From positions 26,036 to 90,035 of the forward strand of contig CANQDT010000006.1 in assembly GCA_947593735.1 (NCBI GenBank): a stretch of 64,000 nt of DNA. Direction: 5' to 3'. The translations under genes and the position numbers were made by a program. The notes beneath the pieces were generated by a model. The model was not told the origin of the DNA. It ran no database searches and saw nothing but the letters and a program-made list of their open reading frames with translations. Below are positions 42,293 to 52,900 of this stretch, one piece after another; position 1 is the stretch's first letter; each line of letters starts with the position of its first letter. The stretch is from an uncultured Lachnospiraceae bacterium (GTDB taxonomy: Bacteria; Bacillota; Clostridia; Lachnospirales; Lachnospiraceae).

Positions 42293-44410
42293 TTACGGCG
42301 CGTCCTCGCCAAGCACTTCCAGTTTGGCGATGTCAAGCTGGTAACCCCTGTCCGGGATGATCTTTACGTACCGTCCCCGGATCGGCGTTTCCTGATTGGA
42401 AAACCAGGTTGTTTCTACCCGCCTGTTATAATCCGCCTGGGCTTTTGGATTGACCGCGCCGGTCGCCTGCTCGTCCGAACGGCCCGCGCCCCAGTTTACT
42501 CCGTCCTCAGACACATAGATGCGATATCCGTGTTCCAGATCCTCGTTTTCCCATGTGATCCGGACGGCGTTGATATGCCGCTTCGTTCCGAGATCGACCG
42601 TCAAGCCGTTTCCATACAGCGCGCCGGTCGCCCCGTCATATACCGGACCGTCCGCGTTTACGGGCGAATACCAGACCGTATCGTCGCGGTCGTCAAGCAC
42701 CGCGGACGGGCTGGAACCCCGGTCGGATTCCTCCGCGTCGACAGACGCGCCGTTCAGCCGCGCGTAATCGTGATATTCCGGCCATATGTCCTCCGGAACG
42801 ATGGAAGGTTCATAGACATAGCGCGCTTCGCCCGCGCGGACGAACCGGATATTTTTCGCGTTGTTCCCGATTCCGATATGCGCGTCCTCCGCGCTCAGCG
42901 CAACTTTGCCGTTGATCTTTAAATTTTCAAATGTGACATTTTTCACAACCGACGTTTCCCCGTCGCTCTTGTCATATCCGGAAATGCCTCCGCCAAATGT
43001 CGCGTTGTCATTGTAATAGGATACGTTTTTAAAATAGACGTTATCAATTCCGCGTCCCGGAACCGTATCCGTCCCGTACCGTCCCTGCGTCGCCACCTGC
43101 ATGGACAGGTAATTGTTCGCGATCCCGTCCTGGATACGGATGTTATCAAAATAAATATTGGTGATCATATTCCCTTCGCAGGAATGGAGGTGGATCGGAC
43201 CGGGCAGGCTCGCCCCGCTGCTGTTCACCGCGTATTTGTTATAAACGAGAATATCGATATCCTTGAACCGGCAGTTATCGATCACGCGCCCGCCGTTCGC
43301 CGAGGAGCTGTCCCCGTGCGTACCGAAATGAATCGGCCGCGCGTTATCCGGCATAAGCACGCATCTCTTTATATGGATGTTGCGCACATTGCCCGTCTCG
43401 CCCCAGTACTCGCCTGTCCAGCGTGGTCCGTATATCGCGATGCAGTCGTCGTTGGACCGGATGAAACAGTCCTCGATGGCGACGTCCTCCGAGCAGAAAA
43501 TATCAATTCCGTCTCCCCATCTGTTCCGGGCGATGGATTTTACATGCCGCGCCACGATGTTCTTTGCGTTCGCGATCACAAAAAGGTATCCGCCGTTATT
43601 TCCCCATCCGTAGTTCATCGCCATCATTCCGTCGATATACGCGTTTTTCGTATTGATGACGTTTATGGCAAGATGGAACGGCCGGTAAACCATGCCGTGC
43701 CCGATGAGCTTCGCGTTTGTCGTATTATTGAGGCTGATCGCCCCGTTGACGACCGCGCCTCCCTCAAAATACCAGGTCTGGTCGCTTCTGACATCCACCG
43801 ACGCAGGATAAAAACCGGGTTTCACATATACCACATCCTCCGTATACCGGTTCCGGAGGCTGTCGCCCTTCGACCCGTCGACGCATGCCACGGTCTTTCC
43901 CTGCTTCTCCAGTTCGTCCACCGTCGGGATCGGGATCAGCTCATTCGCGAAGATCTGGAGATTATGCCGCGTATCCCCGTTCGGATCGAGGACAAGGCTC
44001 TGATTCGGCTCCGCGGTAAGGCTCACCGTCTTTGTCCCCTCCACATAGCGGAGCTCTGTCCCATATCCTTTCGGATAGACCGCCGTACTGCTGTCCAGTC
44101 CCTCGACGTCGTTGCAGACAACCTGCACTTCCACCGGACCGTCGCAGTCAAAATATACGAACGCGGCGTTTTCCGAGCTTGCGCTCATGACCTTCACGCC
44201 AAATACCGGCAATTCCTTCCATTCTTCGTCGCTTCCGCCCTCCGGGCGCACGTTCACTGTAAACGCCGTCGACATTTCCGGTCCTTCCGGAGCCGGATAC
44301 GTCACCAGCGTCGTTTCCTTTTCTGTACGCGAGGCAAACGCCGTCAGCGAGACAATGACCGCCGTCAGCGCGATAAGCGCCGCCGCGCCCAGAAAAAACT
44401 TCTTTCTCAT
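42293..44410 (-). CDS. Secreted right-handed beta-helix glycoside hydrolase-like protein with C-terminal discoidin domain
   Basis: 705 residues from the ATG at 44410 (AAAAGGAG upstream). A signal peptide or anchor covers 1-27. A beta-sandwich spans about 35-150, and a parallel beta-helix about 150-560. The catalytic-looking acids are D300 and D303 (NRWGDGIDIF) and D321/D322 (SNDDCIAIYG), with H365 in HFGTHGD. This pattern fits the GH28/GH49 clan of polygalacturonases and dextranases. An F5/8 type C (CBM32-like) domain occupies about 565-705. It has no dockerin of its own but lies 32 bp upstream of a dockerin gene in the same direction. The substrate could be a pectin-like or glucan polymer; which one is not decidable here. 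Confidence 0.8.
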   Translation of the reverse strand: MRKKFFLGAAALIALTAVIVSLTAFASRTEKETTLVTYPAPEGPEMSTAFTVNVRPEGGSDEEWKELPVFGVKVMSASSENAAFVYFDCDGPVEVQVVCNDVEGLDSSTAVYPKGYGTELRYVEGTKTVSLTAEPNQSLVLDPNGDTRHNLQIFANELIPIPTVDELEKQGKTVACVDGSKGDSLRNRYTEDVVYVKPGFYPASVDVRSDQTWYFEGGAVVNGAISLNNTTNAKLIGHGMVYRPFHLAINVINTKNAYIDGMMAMNYGWGNNGGYLFVIANAKNIVARHVKSIARNRWGDGIDIFCSEDVAIEDCFIRSNDDCIAIYGPRWTGEYWGETGNVRNIHIKRCVLMPDNARPIHFGTHGDSSSANGGRVIDNCRFKDIDILVYNKYAVNSSGASLPGPIHLHSCEGNMITNIYFDNIRIQDGIANNYLSMQVATQGRYGTDTVPGRGIDNVYFKNVSYYNDNATFGGGISGYDKSDGETSVVKNVTFENLKINGKVALSAEDAHIGIGNNAKNIRFVRAGEARYVYEPSIVPEDIWPEYHDYARLNGASVDAEESDRGSSPSAVLDDRDDTVWYSPVNADGPVYDGATGALYGNGLTVDLGTKRHINAVRITWENEDLEHGYRIYVSEDGVNWGAGRSDEQATGAVNPKAQADYNRRVETTWFSNQETPIRGRYVKIIPDRGYQLDIAKLEVLGEDAP

Positions 44411-44596
44411 CGCAATTCTCCTTTTCAAGTTTGATCCGTTTATCCTGCATTTCTGCTATCAATATTTTATCTGTATTAAAAAATATGTCCACCAATAAAT
44501 TGATTGGATTTTCCCCAAAACATCTATTTATTGACATCTTTTCCGGTGAGAAATTCCGTCTTTTCCGGGATGCCCGCGCACCGGATGGAACCGCGT

Positions 44597-47233
44597 TTAT
44601 CCGAGCCTTGCCAGCCGTTCTTCTACCTGTGCCAACATCTGCGTATATTTCTCAAGCTTTGCTTTTTCCTCCGCGATCTTCGCTTCCGGTGCCCTGCTCA
44701 TGAACCGCTCGTTTCCGAGCATTCCGTTGACCCGTTTCAGCTCTCCGTGCAGCCGGTCCTTTTCTTTCGTCAGCCGCTCCAGTTCCTTCTCAACGTCAAC
44801 CAGATCCGCGAACGGCATAAAAAGAACCGCGTCCGGGATGACGATGGAAACCGCGTCCGGGTCGATCCCTGCCTCGTCCGCCTGGATCCGGACTTCGCTC
44901 GCGTAACCGAGCGTCGCGAAAAACACCGATCCGTTTTCAAAGATCGCGCGGATCTCCTCCTTCGGGGAAACGACATAGACTTTCGCTTTCCTGGACGGGG
45001 GCACATTCATCTCCGCCCGCACGTTCCGGATGCCGCGCACGGCATTTTTGATCGTCTCAACCGCAAACTCGTCGTCCGCGAACGCCCAGTCTTCCCGATA
45101 AACCGGCCAGTCCGCGACCATGAGGGACTCCGTCTCATCCTGCAGCGTACAGAAGATCTCCTCGGTAATGAACGGCATATAGGGATGAAGCAGCTTCAGG
45201 GACTGGATCAGCACGGTCCGAAGCGTCCAGAGCGCCGCGGCTTTCGTCCCGTCTTCCTCCTGATACAGCCGGGGCTTTACCATCTCGATATACCAGTCGC
45301 AAAATTCTTCCCAGATAAAATCATTCAGCTTCTGGACGGCAATGCCGAGCTCATACTTGTCCATATTGTCCGTCACGTCCTTCGCCAGCGTGTTCGCTTT
45401 GGAAAGGATCCATTTGTCCGCGGACGTCAGATCGGAAAGCTCCACATGGCTGAAATCGGCTTTCTCAAAATTCATCATCATAAACCGGGACGCGTTCCAG
45501 ATCTTATTCGCGAAATTGCGGCTCGCTTCCACCCGTTCCCAGTAAAACCGCATATCGTTGCCCGGCGCGTTCCCGGTCACGAGCGTGAACCGCAGCGCGT
45601 CGGCGCCGTATTTGTCAATCACTTCCAGTGGGTCGATCCCGTTGCCGAGCGATTTGCTCATTTTGCGTCCCTGGGAATCCCGCACAAGGCCGTGGATAAA
45701 GACGGTATGGAACGGCACCTTTCCCATATGCTCCAGCCCGGAAAATACCATCCGGACCACCCAGAAAAAGATAATGTCATATCCGGTCACAAGCACGTCG
45801 GTCGGATAGAAATAATCCAGTTCCTCCGTATGATCGGGCCAGCCGAGCGTGGAGAACGGCCAGAGCGCCGAACTGAACCACGTATCCAACGTATCTTCGT
45901 CCTGCGTCAGCCGGCGGCAGCCGCACTTCGGGCATACCTCCGGTTTTTCCTTCGCGACGACCGTTTCGCCACATTCGTCGCAATAATAAGCCGGGATCCG
46001 ATGTCCCCACCAGAGCTGCCTGGAAATACACCAGTCGCGGATTTCTTCCAGCCAGCGCAGGTATGTCTTGTCAAACCGCTCCGGCACAAATTTCAGATCG
46101 CCGTTTTTCAGCGCGGCGATCGCGGGTTTCGCGAGCTCGCTCATCCGCACGAACCACTGCTGCTTGACAAGCGGCTCCACGGTCGTCTTGCACCGGTCGT
46201 GGATCCCCACATTATGGGCGTGGTCTTCGACTTTCACGAGATAGCCTCCCGCCTCAAGGTCGGCGACGATCTTCTTCCTCGCCTCATAGCGGTCCATTCC
46301 CTGATACGGTCCTTCCAGCGAGATCGTCGCGTCGTCGTTCATAATATTGATCTCCGGAAGTTCATGCCGTTTTCCGACTTCAAAGTCGTTCGGATCATGT
46401 GCCGGCGTGATCTTGACCGCGCCTGTCCCAAACTCCCGGTCAACATACTCGTCCGCGATGATCGGGATCTGCCTGCCGCACAGCGGCAGCTCGACCATCC
46501 TGCCGACCAGGTCCCGGTACCGTTCGTCGTCCGGGTGCACGGCGACCGCGCTGTCTCCGAGCAGCGTTTCCGGACGGGTCGTCGCGATCTCGATCACTTC
46601 GTCGGAACCGACGACCGGATAATTGATATGCCAGAAATGACCCGCCTGGTCTTCATGCTCCACCTCCGCGTCGGAAATGGACGTCCGGCAGACCGGGCAC
46701 CAGTTGATGATGCGGGAGCCTTTATAGATATATCCCTTTTCATACAGACGGACAAATACTTCCCGCACGGCGCTGGAACAGCCCTCGTCCATCGTGAACC
46801 GCTCACGATCCCAGTCGCAGGACGAGCCGAGCTTCTTGAGCTGCCCGATGATCCTTCCGCCATACTCCTTTTTCCAGTCCCAGGCGCGTTCCAGAAATTT
46901 CTCGCGCCCGAGCTCTCTCTTGTCGATCCCTTCTTCCCTGAGCTGCTCCGTGATCTTCACTTCCGTCGCGATGCTCGCGTGATCCGTCCCCGGCTGCCAG
47001 AGCGTATTATATCCCTGCATTTTGCGGTAGCGGATGAGGATATCCTGAAGCGTATTATCCAGCGCGTGCCCCATATGGAGCTGCCCGGTAATATTGGGCG
47101 GCGGGATCACGATCGTGAACGGTTTTCTGCTCCGGTCGACTTCGGCGTGGAAATATTTTTTGTTCAGCCATTTCTGATACAGCCGTCCCTCTATCTCCGC
47201 CGGATTGTACGTTTTTTCCAATTCCTTTTTCAT
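44597..47233 (-). CDS. valS: Valyl-tRNA synthetase
   Basis: 878 residues. Class I signature HMGH at 53-56 (HIGH variant) and KMSKS in [14 protein letters not shown] near 520. The editing domain (CP1) is present with [19 protein letters not shown]. The anticodon-binding domain and C-terminal coiled coil ([17 protein letters not shown]) complete it. The start is 15 bp after the stop of a coiled-coil membrane protein gene, with AGGAGAGC as ribosome site. There is therefore no room for a T-box leader directly upstream. Confidence 0.97.
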   Translation of the reverse strand: MKKELEKTYNPAEIEGRLYQKWLNKKYFHAEVDRSRKPFTIVIPPPNITGQLHMGHALDNTLQDILIRYRKMQGYNTLWQPGTDHASIATEVKITEQLREEGIDKRELGREKFLERAWDWKKEYGGRIIGQLKKLGSSCDWDRERFTMDEGCSSAVREVFVRLYEKGYIYKGSRIINWCPVCRTSISDAEVEHEDQAGHFWHINYPVVGSDEVIEIATTRPETLLGDSAVAVHPDDERYRDLVGRMVELPLCGRQIPIIADEYVDREFGTGAVKITPAHDPNDFEVGKRHELPEINIMNDDATISLEGPYQGMDRYEARKKIVADLEAGGYLVKVEDHAHNVGIHDRCKTTVEPLVKQQWFVRMSELAKPAIAALKNGDLKFVPERFDKTYLRWLEEIRDWCISRQLWWGHRIPAYYCDECGETVVAKEKPEVCPKCGCRRLTQDEDTLDTWFSSALWPFSTLGWPDHTEELDYFYPTDVLVTGYDIIFFWVVRMVFSGLEHMGKVPFHTVFIHGLVRDSQGRKMSKSLGNGIDPLEVIDKYGADALRFTLVTGNAPGNDMRFYWERVEASRNFANKIWNASRFMMMNFEKADFSHVELSDLTSADKWILSKANTLAKDVTDNMDKYELGIAVQKLNDFIWEEFCDWYIEMVKPRLYQEEDGTKAAALWTLRTVLIQSLKLLHPYMPFITEEIFCTLQDETESLMVADWPVYREDWAFADDEFAVETIKNAVRGIRNVRAEMNVPPSRKAKVYVVSPKEEIRAIFENGSVFFATLGYASEVRIQADEAGIDPDAVSIVIPDAVLFMPFADLVDVEKELERLTKEKDRLHGELKRVNGMLGNERFMSRAPEAKIAEEKAKLEKYTQMLAQVEERLARLG

Positions 47234-47248
47234 ACTCTGCTCTCCTGA

Positions 47249-48061
47249 CTAGATCGTAAATTTATCTTCATATGTTTTCAAAAGATTATGGATATATCCT
47301 TCCGTATCGGGGTTCAGCTCGATAATGGAACGGATCTTCTGTTTGCATTTCTCCTGCACGTCCCTGTTGTATTCGATATACCCCTGCACGTCTTTTTTCT
47401 GCTGTTCCAGCGCCTCCCGGATCTCGTCGATATCCTGCAGGGAACCGAGCGCCGCCTTGCTCTTATACAGGGCAAGCTGGTTCTTCTCGTTCCGGAGCTG
47501 GTTCTTCCACTTCTCGTCCGCTTCCCTCGACTGGACGCCGCGCTTCTCCGCGATCTTCATTTTCTCAAATGTCCGCGTATATTGAAGGTAGCAGACGCCC
47601 TCAAAGATCAGGGTCCAAAGGATGATATTCCCGGTCAGCACCGCCATCAGCTGATGCTGTACGCACTGGACGATAACGGCGATCACCAGCAAGGCGATCC
47701 CAATGATGAGTCCTCCCATCATTCCGTTGCGGATCAGTTTCCTCTTACCACGGATCTCCTCTTCCTCCGTATCCTGCGTCCCGTCCTGGGCGCGGTAATC
47801 ATGCATTTCCTCCTCGATCGCGGAGATCTCTTTCTCCGTCCGGGCGATCCGCTTCTCATATTCCACGGCGATCGCCGCGTAATCCCGCAAAATGCTGTCG
47901 CGGTTCTTCTCTACGAACGCCTTGTCGGAAAGCGCGTCGATCGACTGGTCAATGACGTCCAGTTCCGCCTCATAATCCTCCACCTGGTACATCGCCTCCA
48001 CGATCTGGTCGCACGCGCTGTCCAGGATCCGATCATATTTTTTGCTGATCGTTTTATCCAT
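47249..48061 (-). CDS. Coiled-coil protein with central membrane hairpin, unknown function
   Basis: 270 residues. Two hydrophobic segments (about 112-133 and 137-157) form a membrane hairpin. The flanking N-terminal (about 1-100) and C-terminal (about 160-255) parts are predicted alpha-helical and highly charged, consistent with coiled coils on the cytoplasmic side. No enzyme motif is visible. It closes the four-gene DUF5717-DUF5716-TPR set (14 bp after the TPR gene) and is followed by valS at 15 bp. The likely role is membrane tethering of the complex formed by the upstream products, an inference from context. Confidence 0.75.
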   Translation of the reverse strand: MDKTISKKYDRILDSACDQIVEAMYQVEDYEAELDVIDQSIDALSDKAFVEKNRDSILRDYAAIAVEYEKRIARTEKEISAIEEEMHDYRAQDGTQDTEEEEIRGKRKLIRNGMMGGLIIGIALLVIAVIVQCVQHQLMAVLTGNIILWTLIFEGVCYLQYTRTFEKMKIAEKRGVQSREADEKWKNQLRNEKNQLALYKSKAALGSLQDIDEIREALEQQKKDVQGYIEYNRDVQEKCKQKIRSIIELNPDTEGYIHNLLKTYEDKFTI

Positions 48062-48075
48062 TTGTCATACCCTCC

Positions 48076-48900
48076 TTAACCGGTCTGTGTCCGGTATTGT
48101 TCTTTCCATTGATCCAGCAGATGGTCCAGTTTCTTTTTCGCTGTATCATACTCTCCCTGTTCCCTCCGGAGCCGGATCTTTTCAAAGATCTGTTCTTCCC
48201 CGGTCTCGCCGATACTCTCAAGCCGGTCGCGGATCATCCGTATCACGCCGTCCGCATAGTCGGGCGCAAGCCCGAGCTTCAGCCCCTCCGTACGCACGGC
48301 GGGTTCTCCGCCCTCTAAGTATATAAGCAAAAGATAAGGAACGCAAGAGTCTTTGCTTTTGTTATTGGAAAACGCGGTCAGGAAACAGCGTTTTCCCTCC
48401 GGGATGTCCCGGTCCATCAGATAGGTCACGCCGAGATTGTGATAAATATTCCCGAGGAAGACTTTATCCGGGATCAGCCGTTCCTGCCGCAGCAGCTGCA
48501 GATATTCCTGCCGCGCGCGGAAAAACTTCCCGCAGCGAAGATAAAGATCGCCCCTCTGTTTGAGCAGCTGGACGCGGGACCCGCTCTGCATTCCCCGGAT
48601 CGCCTCGATCACAACCGCCGCCTGCTCTTTTTCCACATAATCGCCGTAGTCGAGCAGGACGCCGATCTGCAGATAGCTGTCCTTGGAATATCCGTTCATC
48701 TTTCTCACGACTTCCTCCAGACGCAGTTCCCTGGAAAGCCAGTTCATCAGGGAAAAGGTACACCAGTCCTCCACAAACAGAACCGGATTGGCGCAGATAT
48801 AATAGCATAGTTCCTCATAAGAACCGATCCGGATCCCCGTATCTTCAAATGTATAATGCCGTACATGATCCCCGGCGCTGCTCACGATAAGGTTGCTCAT
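48076..48900 (-). CDS. TPR-type helical protein, unknown function
   Basis: 274 residues. The first ~35 residues are beta-rich (IVSSAGDHVRHYTFEDTGIRIG). The rest is helical with tetratricopeptide-like repeats, most clearly VQLLKQRGDLYLRCGKFFRARQEY in part at about 110-135 and IYHNLGVTYLMDRDIPEGKRCF at 152-175. The C-terminus is a charged helix (KIRLRREQGEYDTAKKKLDHLL). TPRs suggest a protein-protein adaptor. The gene sits 10 bp after the DUF5716 gene and 14 bp before the coiled-coil gene. Confidence 0.75.
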   Translation of the reverse strand: MSNLIVSSAGDHVRHYTFEDTGIRIGSYEELCYYICANPVLFVEDWCTFSLMNWLSRELRLEEVVRKMNGYSKDSYLQIGVLLDYGDYVEKEQAAVVIEAIRGMQSGSRVQLLKQRGDLYLRCGKFFRARQEYLQLLRQERLIPDKVFLGNIYHNLGVTYLMDRDIPEGKRCFLTAFSNNKSKDSCVPYLLLIYLEGGEPAVRTEGLKLGLAPDYADGVIRMIRDRLESIGETGEEQIFEKIRLRREQGEYDTAKKKLDHLLDQWKEQYRTQTG

Positions 48901-48910
48901 TAGTCTCTCC

Positions 48911-49942
48911 TTATTCCAGCATAAATTCTTTTCGGTAAACCTGGCGCGTCGATGGGAACAGTTCCCCGAAGCCCAGATCCCGGACTGTGATCCCGCCTCT
49001 CACGCTGTCGGTAAAATCCACCGAGATCCGTACCCGGTTCGTTTTGGCGGGACGCTTCGGCAGAAAGGACAGATCCAGGACTTCCCGTTCCATCGTCTGC
49101 CCCATATGGTTCCGGTACAGCACGTCCAGCTTCGTCCCTTTTTTCAGGATCACGTCCAGGCTCCCCTTCGTCAGATACCATTCCCTCCCGTATGTCACGA
49201 TCGGGACAAATTCTTCTTTTTCCCCGCGGTCTGCCATCACGCCGATCTCATAATCAATAAATCCTTCCCCGCTGATGGCGATGCTGTCCGCCGGTTCGGC
49301 TTCCCAGTCCTGCTTCGCCAGATAGCAGGCGCCCTTCGCGAACAGGTCCTGCCCGATAAAGACTCTCCGGCTCGCGCACAATACTTCGATGGATTCCTTC
49401 ATCCAATCTCTCCGGAACCCCTCCCCGGTAAGATAAACCGCGGAAATGACTCCCCTCGTCATCACCTGGCGCACAATATGGACAAACTCCTGATCCACCG
49501 CCGTCCCGTCCCGGTCCAGGCTGTCCGGACCGAGGAGATGTGCGAAAGACGTCGTCGTCAGATGGGCGCGGATCGGCGTTCTGGATCGGTTGATGTCGAT
49601 CTGGTGGTAAAAAAGCCCGTCCTTCCGGTACTCGAACAAGCCGACATTGTGGTTCCAGATCCCAAGCTCCTGCCGGACGAGGAACGCGAGAAACGCGTGC
49701 AGATGCGTCACAACGCGGACGCGTTCTTTTGGAATGTTATTTTTCTCCATAAACGTCCCGATATATTCCCATTTTTCATAATCAATATCGCCCGCCGTTA
49801 TGACCATGGAAGCATAGTCCGCGGGAAGCGGCTCGTCGCGCCGCGCTTCCTCCCGTGGCTCTCCCTTTTCCTGGTCATAGGAGATCAGGCTGTATCCGTC
49901 CCCGGACAGATCCAGTCCCAGGAACTGCTTTTTTGGCATCAT
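48911..49942 (-). CDS. DUF5716 protein with actin/Hsp70-like ATPase features
   Basis: 343 residues. The N-terminus KKQFLGLDLSGDGYSL resembles the phosphate-1 loop of the actin/Hsp70/sugar-kinase superfamily. Later segments AVYLTGEGF and GQDLFAKGACYLA resemble the adenosine and connect motifs where Hsp70 proteins have GG and GAA. The C-terminal third is beta-rich (SLDVILKKGTKLDVLYRNHMG in part, ISVDFTDSVRGGITVRDLG), recalling an Hsp70 substrate domain. The family is DUF5716, common in Lachnospiraceae, with no described function known to me. The gene lies between DUF5717 and TPR genes with gaps of 14 and 10 bp. A chaperone-like or scaffolding ATPase is the leading guess. Confidence 0.72.
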   Translation of the reverse strand: MMPKKQFLGLDLSGDGYSLISYDQEKGEPREEARRDEPLPADYASMVITAGDIDYEKWEYIGTFMEKNNIPKERVRVVTHLHAFLAFLVRQELGIWNHNVGLFEYRKDGLFYHQIDINRSRTPIRAHLTTTSFAHLLGPDSLDRDGTAVDQEFVHIVRQVMTRGVISAVYLTGEGFRRDWMKESIEVLCASRRVFIGQDLFAKGACYLAKQDWEAEPADSIAISGEGFIDYEIGVMADRGEKEEFVPIVTYGREWYLTKGSLDVILKKGTKLDVLYRNHMGQTMEREVLDLSFLPKRPAKTNRVRISVDFTDSVRGGITVRDLGFGELFPSTRQVYRKEFMLE

Positions 49943-49956
49943 TGTTCGTCCTTCCC

Positions 49957-52900
49957 TTATAAGATCTTGACCGGAAGCCGCGCAAGGTACATCTCGCGGT
50001 AATACCGGCGCGCCAGTTCTTCGGCTTCCTCTCCCTGTCCCCGCGCCGCGAACAGCAGCGCGCGGTTCAGCTGGCGGAACCTCGTCTCATGCCCAGCAGA
50101 GCAGCCCTCGCACTGCTCCCTGCCGCTCACCTTCGCGATGTCCACCATGGTTTCCCCGTCCTGCGTAATATAATAAAACAATTCTTCATCCGCAAAAAGC
50201 ATAAATTCGCGCGTATAGATACCGGGCAGGATCTCCCTCATATATTCGCTGGTAAACGTATCCTCCGCCCTGTTCCTGGTCGCGATATTATAATGCAGTT
50301 CGACGTCTTTTTCCCCGTCCGAGTAGCAGGCGACGACCGTCTTCATGAGGATTTCCGCCGGGAGATCCGCCACAGCCGTGAACCGCCGGAAATACGGCAG
50401 GATCATATTTTCCCCGATGCAGACGTCGAGAAGCCGCCGCGCCATCCGGATCTGTTCCTCATCCAGCGAGGAAACCCGCTCGCTGTAGTTTTTCAGCAGC
50501 GCCATGCGGGAAAACGGACCTTTCGCCATATTGCGCCGGATCGCCTGGTGCAGAATGTCAAAAAATTCTTCCGGCAGCTTTTTGTCGCTCACCATATACT
50601 GGCAGGCGCCATATTGCAGGAAGGCTTCCGTCAGCACGCCGGAATCCCGCTTCTCCGCGTATGACCGGAATACCGGATAAACGTCGTCGTCCGACTCCGT
50701 AAATAACGCGAGCGCGAGGATCGTATCCTCCAGCTCCGTCGTATCCAGCCCGTACCCGTTCGCCGCCTCCCATATGGGCAGCAGCGACCTTACCGCCGCG
50801 ACGCAGTATTTTGCCAGATAAGCGACCGTCCCGCTGTCATACCGTCCTTTCCGGAACGCGAGCCAGCAGGCGTTCACCGCCAGCTCCCTCGTTTCGGGCA
50901 AGTCGTCTTTCGCCAGATATTGCCCGAGGTTCATCAGCGCTCCCGCCCCGAGCCGTCCGTATCCGTAAGCGCGGACCGCGTCGACCGCCTGGTCGTACCG
51001 CTGCCTCCGGATCAGCAGCTCCATGATCGCCGCCCGGTCTTTTCCGGACAGAAACGACAGATCGATCTGCCGCAAATACTGATCCAGCATATCTCCGTCC
51101 CTGTTCCCGCTGTAAAACCCGATGATCCGCCGAAGCACTTCGATCCGGAACGGATCCGCGATCGTATCAACGCGGAGCAGGTCGCGCGCCGCCGCCATGA
51201 ATGTTTCGTCCTCCGCGCCGCCGTCCTCGTATTTCCCATATACCGAAAGCAGCAGCTTCGGGTTCCTGTCCCGAAACGCGAGCAGGCGTTCCTCATACGC
51301 TCCCGCGTCAAATACCGGGACGACGCTCTGCCCGGCGTCCACATAGCGGCGTCTTTCGCGATCCGTAAACAGGATCAGCGGATGGTCCGTATAAAGATCC
51401 GCGTAAACGGCGCCATGGTTCCACTCGTAAAAACGCCCGTGTTTTTCTTCCATATGATAAACAAGCACCCCGTCGATCTCCGGGTTCGCGCAGGTAATTT
51501 TCTTTTTGTATAAGACGTTCGGCAGCTCGGCGGCGATCTCCTCCGTAAGCTCCATCGTCTTGAGCCGTTCCCGGAAAAGGATCTCCAGGAACCGGTCCAT
51601 TTTTCCTTTTTTCATGGCGTCGAGCAAAAACGCGTCGATCCGCGGAAGATAGGACTCGTACAGTTCTTCATAATACAGCCGGTTCACGACCAGGTTGGCA
51701 TAATAATACGCCTGTTCCCCCGCGCCGAGGTTTCCGCTGTGGAGGAAATACCGAAGCAGCTCCTGAGGCAGGATCTCAAATTCTTCCTCGTCCAATGTGC
51801 GGATATACGCCTCCTGGATCCCGATGATCTTCAGATCGGACTCCACGCCTTTTTTCAGATAAGCGTGATACTCCCTGCTGACCTGGTTGCCTTTGATGAG
51901 GCAGGAACAGATCGCGGTCAGATATTCCTTCTTCGGGTCTTGTCTGTAAAATTTTTCCAGAAGAGAAAACACCCGCTGATCAAAATTTTTCTCACGGATG
52001 GCAAGGTTGGCAAACCGGTCAACAACCTCCATGGACAGATATTGATACCGGCAGCCCCAGTTTAAAAGGAAAAGCTCAAACGGTCCGAGCGTTTGCAGCA
52101 GGTTCTGGTCGCGGTTGAGGATATCGCACGCTTCAAAATAAAACAGCGGCGTGTTCAATCCAAGCGCAAAATATTTTTTTATCGTGCGGAACTGCAGTTC
52201 CAGATTGTCCGCGTACTCCCGGTCAAGATAGATCAGGGCGAGGAACGGCGCCGCTTTCTTCGGATTCGCTTTGATCACGGAACGAAGGAACTCCGCCGTT
52301 TCCTGAATCTGCTCCTCCTTTCCGGAATACAGCGCTTCGATATAATGCAGATAACAGTTTTCTTCCGAGGCGCGGCTTAGCAGCCTGCATTTTTCCCTGC
52401 ATACGGGAAGCTCCGCCACATACAGGATCGGGTTTTCCCCGAGCACATACATATGCAGGCGCAGCAGATAATAAAACGGCGGCATCTGCCCGTATTGCTC
52501 ATATTCCGAAATGCGGTCGAGCGTTTTTCCGATATAATCGCCCAGCCCGATATGATTGGTGCGGTACGCGAGATACAGTTCCATAATGGAGCTTTGGATC
52601 CTTTTCACGGAAAACCGCGCTTCTTTCTTTTCTTCACGCCGGTTGCCGCCCGCGCCTGTTTCTCCGCCCTGTCCGGGCGGCTGTTCCCGCGCGGGGGCTT
52701 CTTCCTCCGGAGAGCGTTCGGGCGTATTCTTTTTTCCATATCCATGCGCCAGCAGGAATTGATCCATCGCGCACTCCAGCGAGCTGCCCTTACAGAGCTG
52801 CCGGTATAAAAACAGCGCGCGCGGCTGCTCCCGCAGCAGCCGCTCCGGAAAATAAGGGGACGCAAAGATCTTCCGCGCTTTCTCCCTGTCCATCCGCGCG

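Noticed and set aside
44504..47248. Plus-strand open frame of 914 codons
   Set aside because: It is antisense to valS, with shadow composition caused by codon bias in a GC-rich gene. No motif or ribosome site.
47234..47248. T-box leader for valS
   Set aside because: The intergenic space is 15 bp, and no AGGGUGGNACCGCG-like antiterminator motif was seen upstream.
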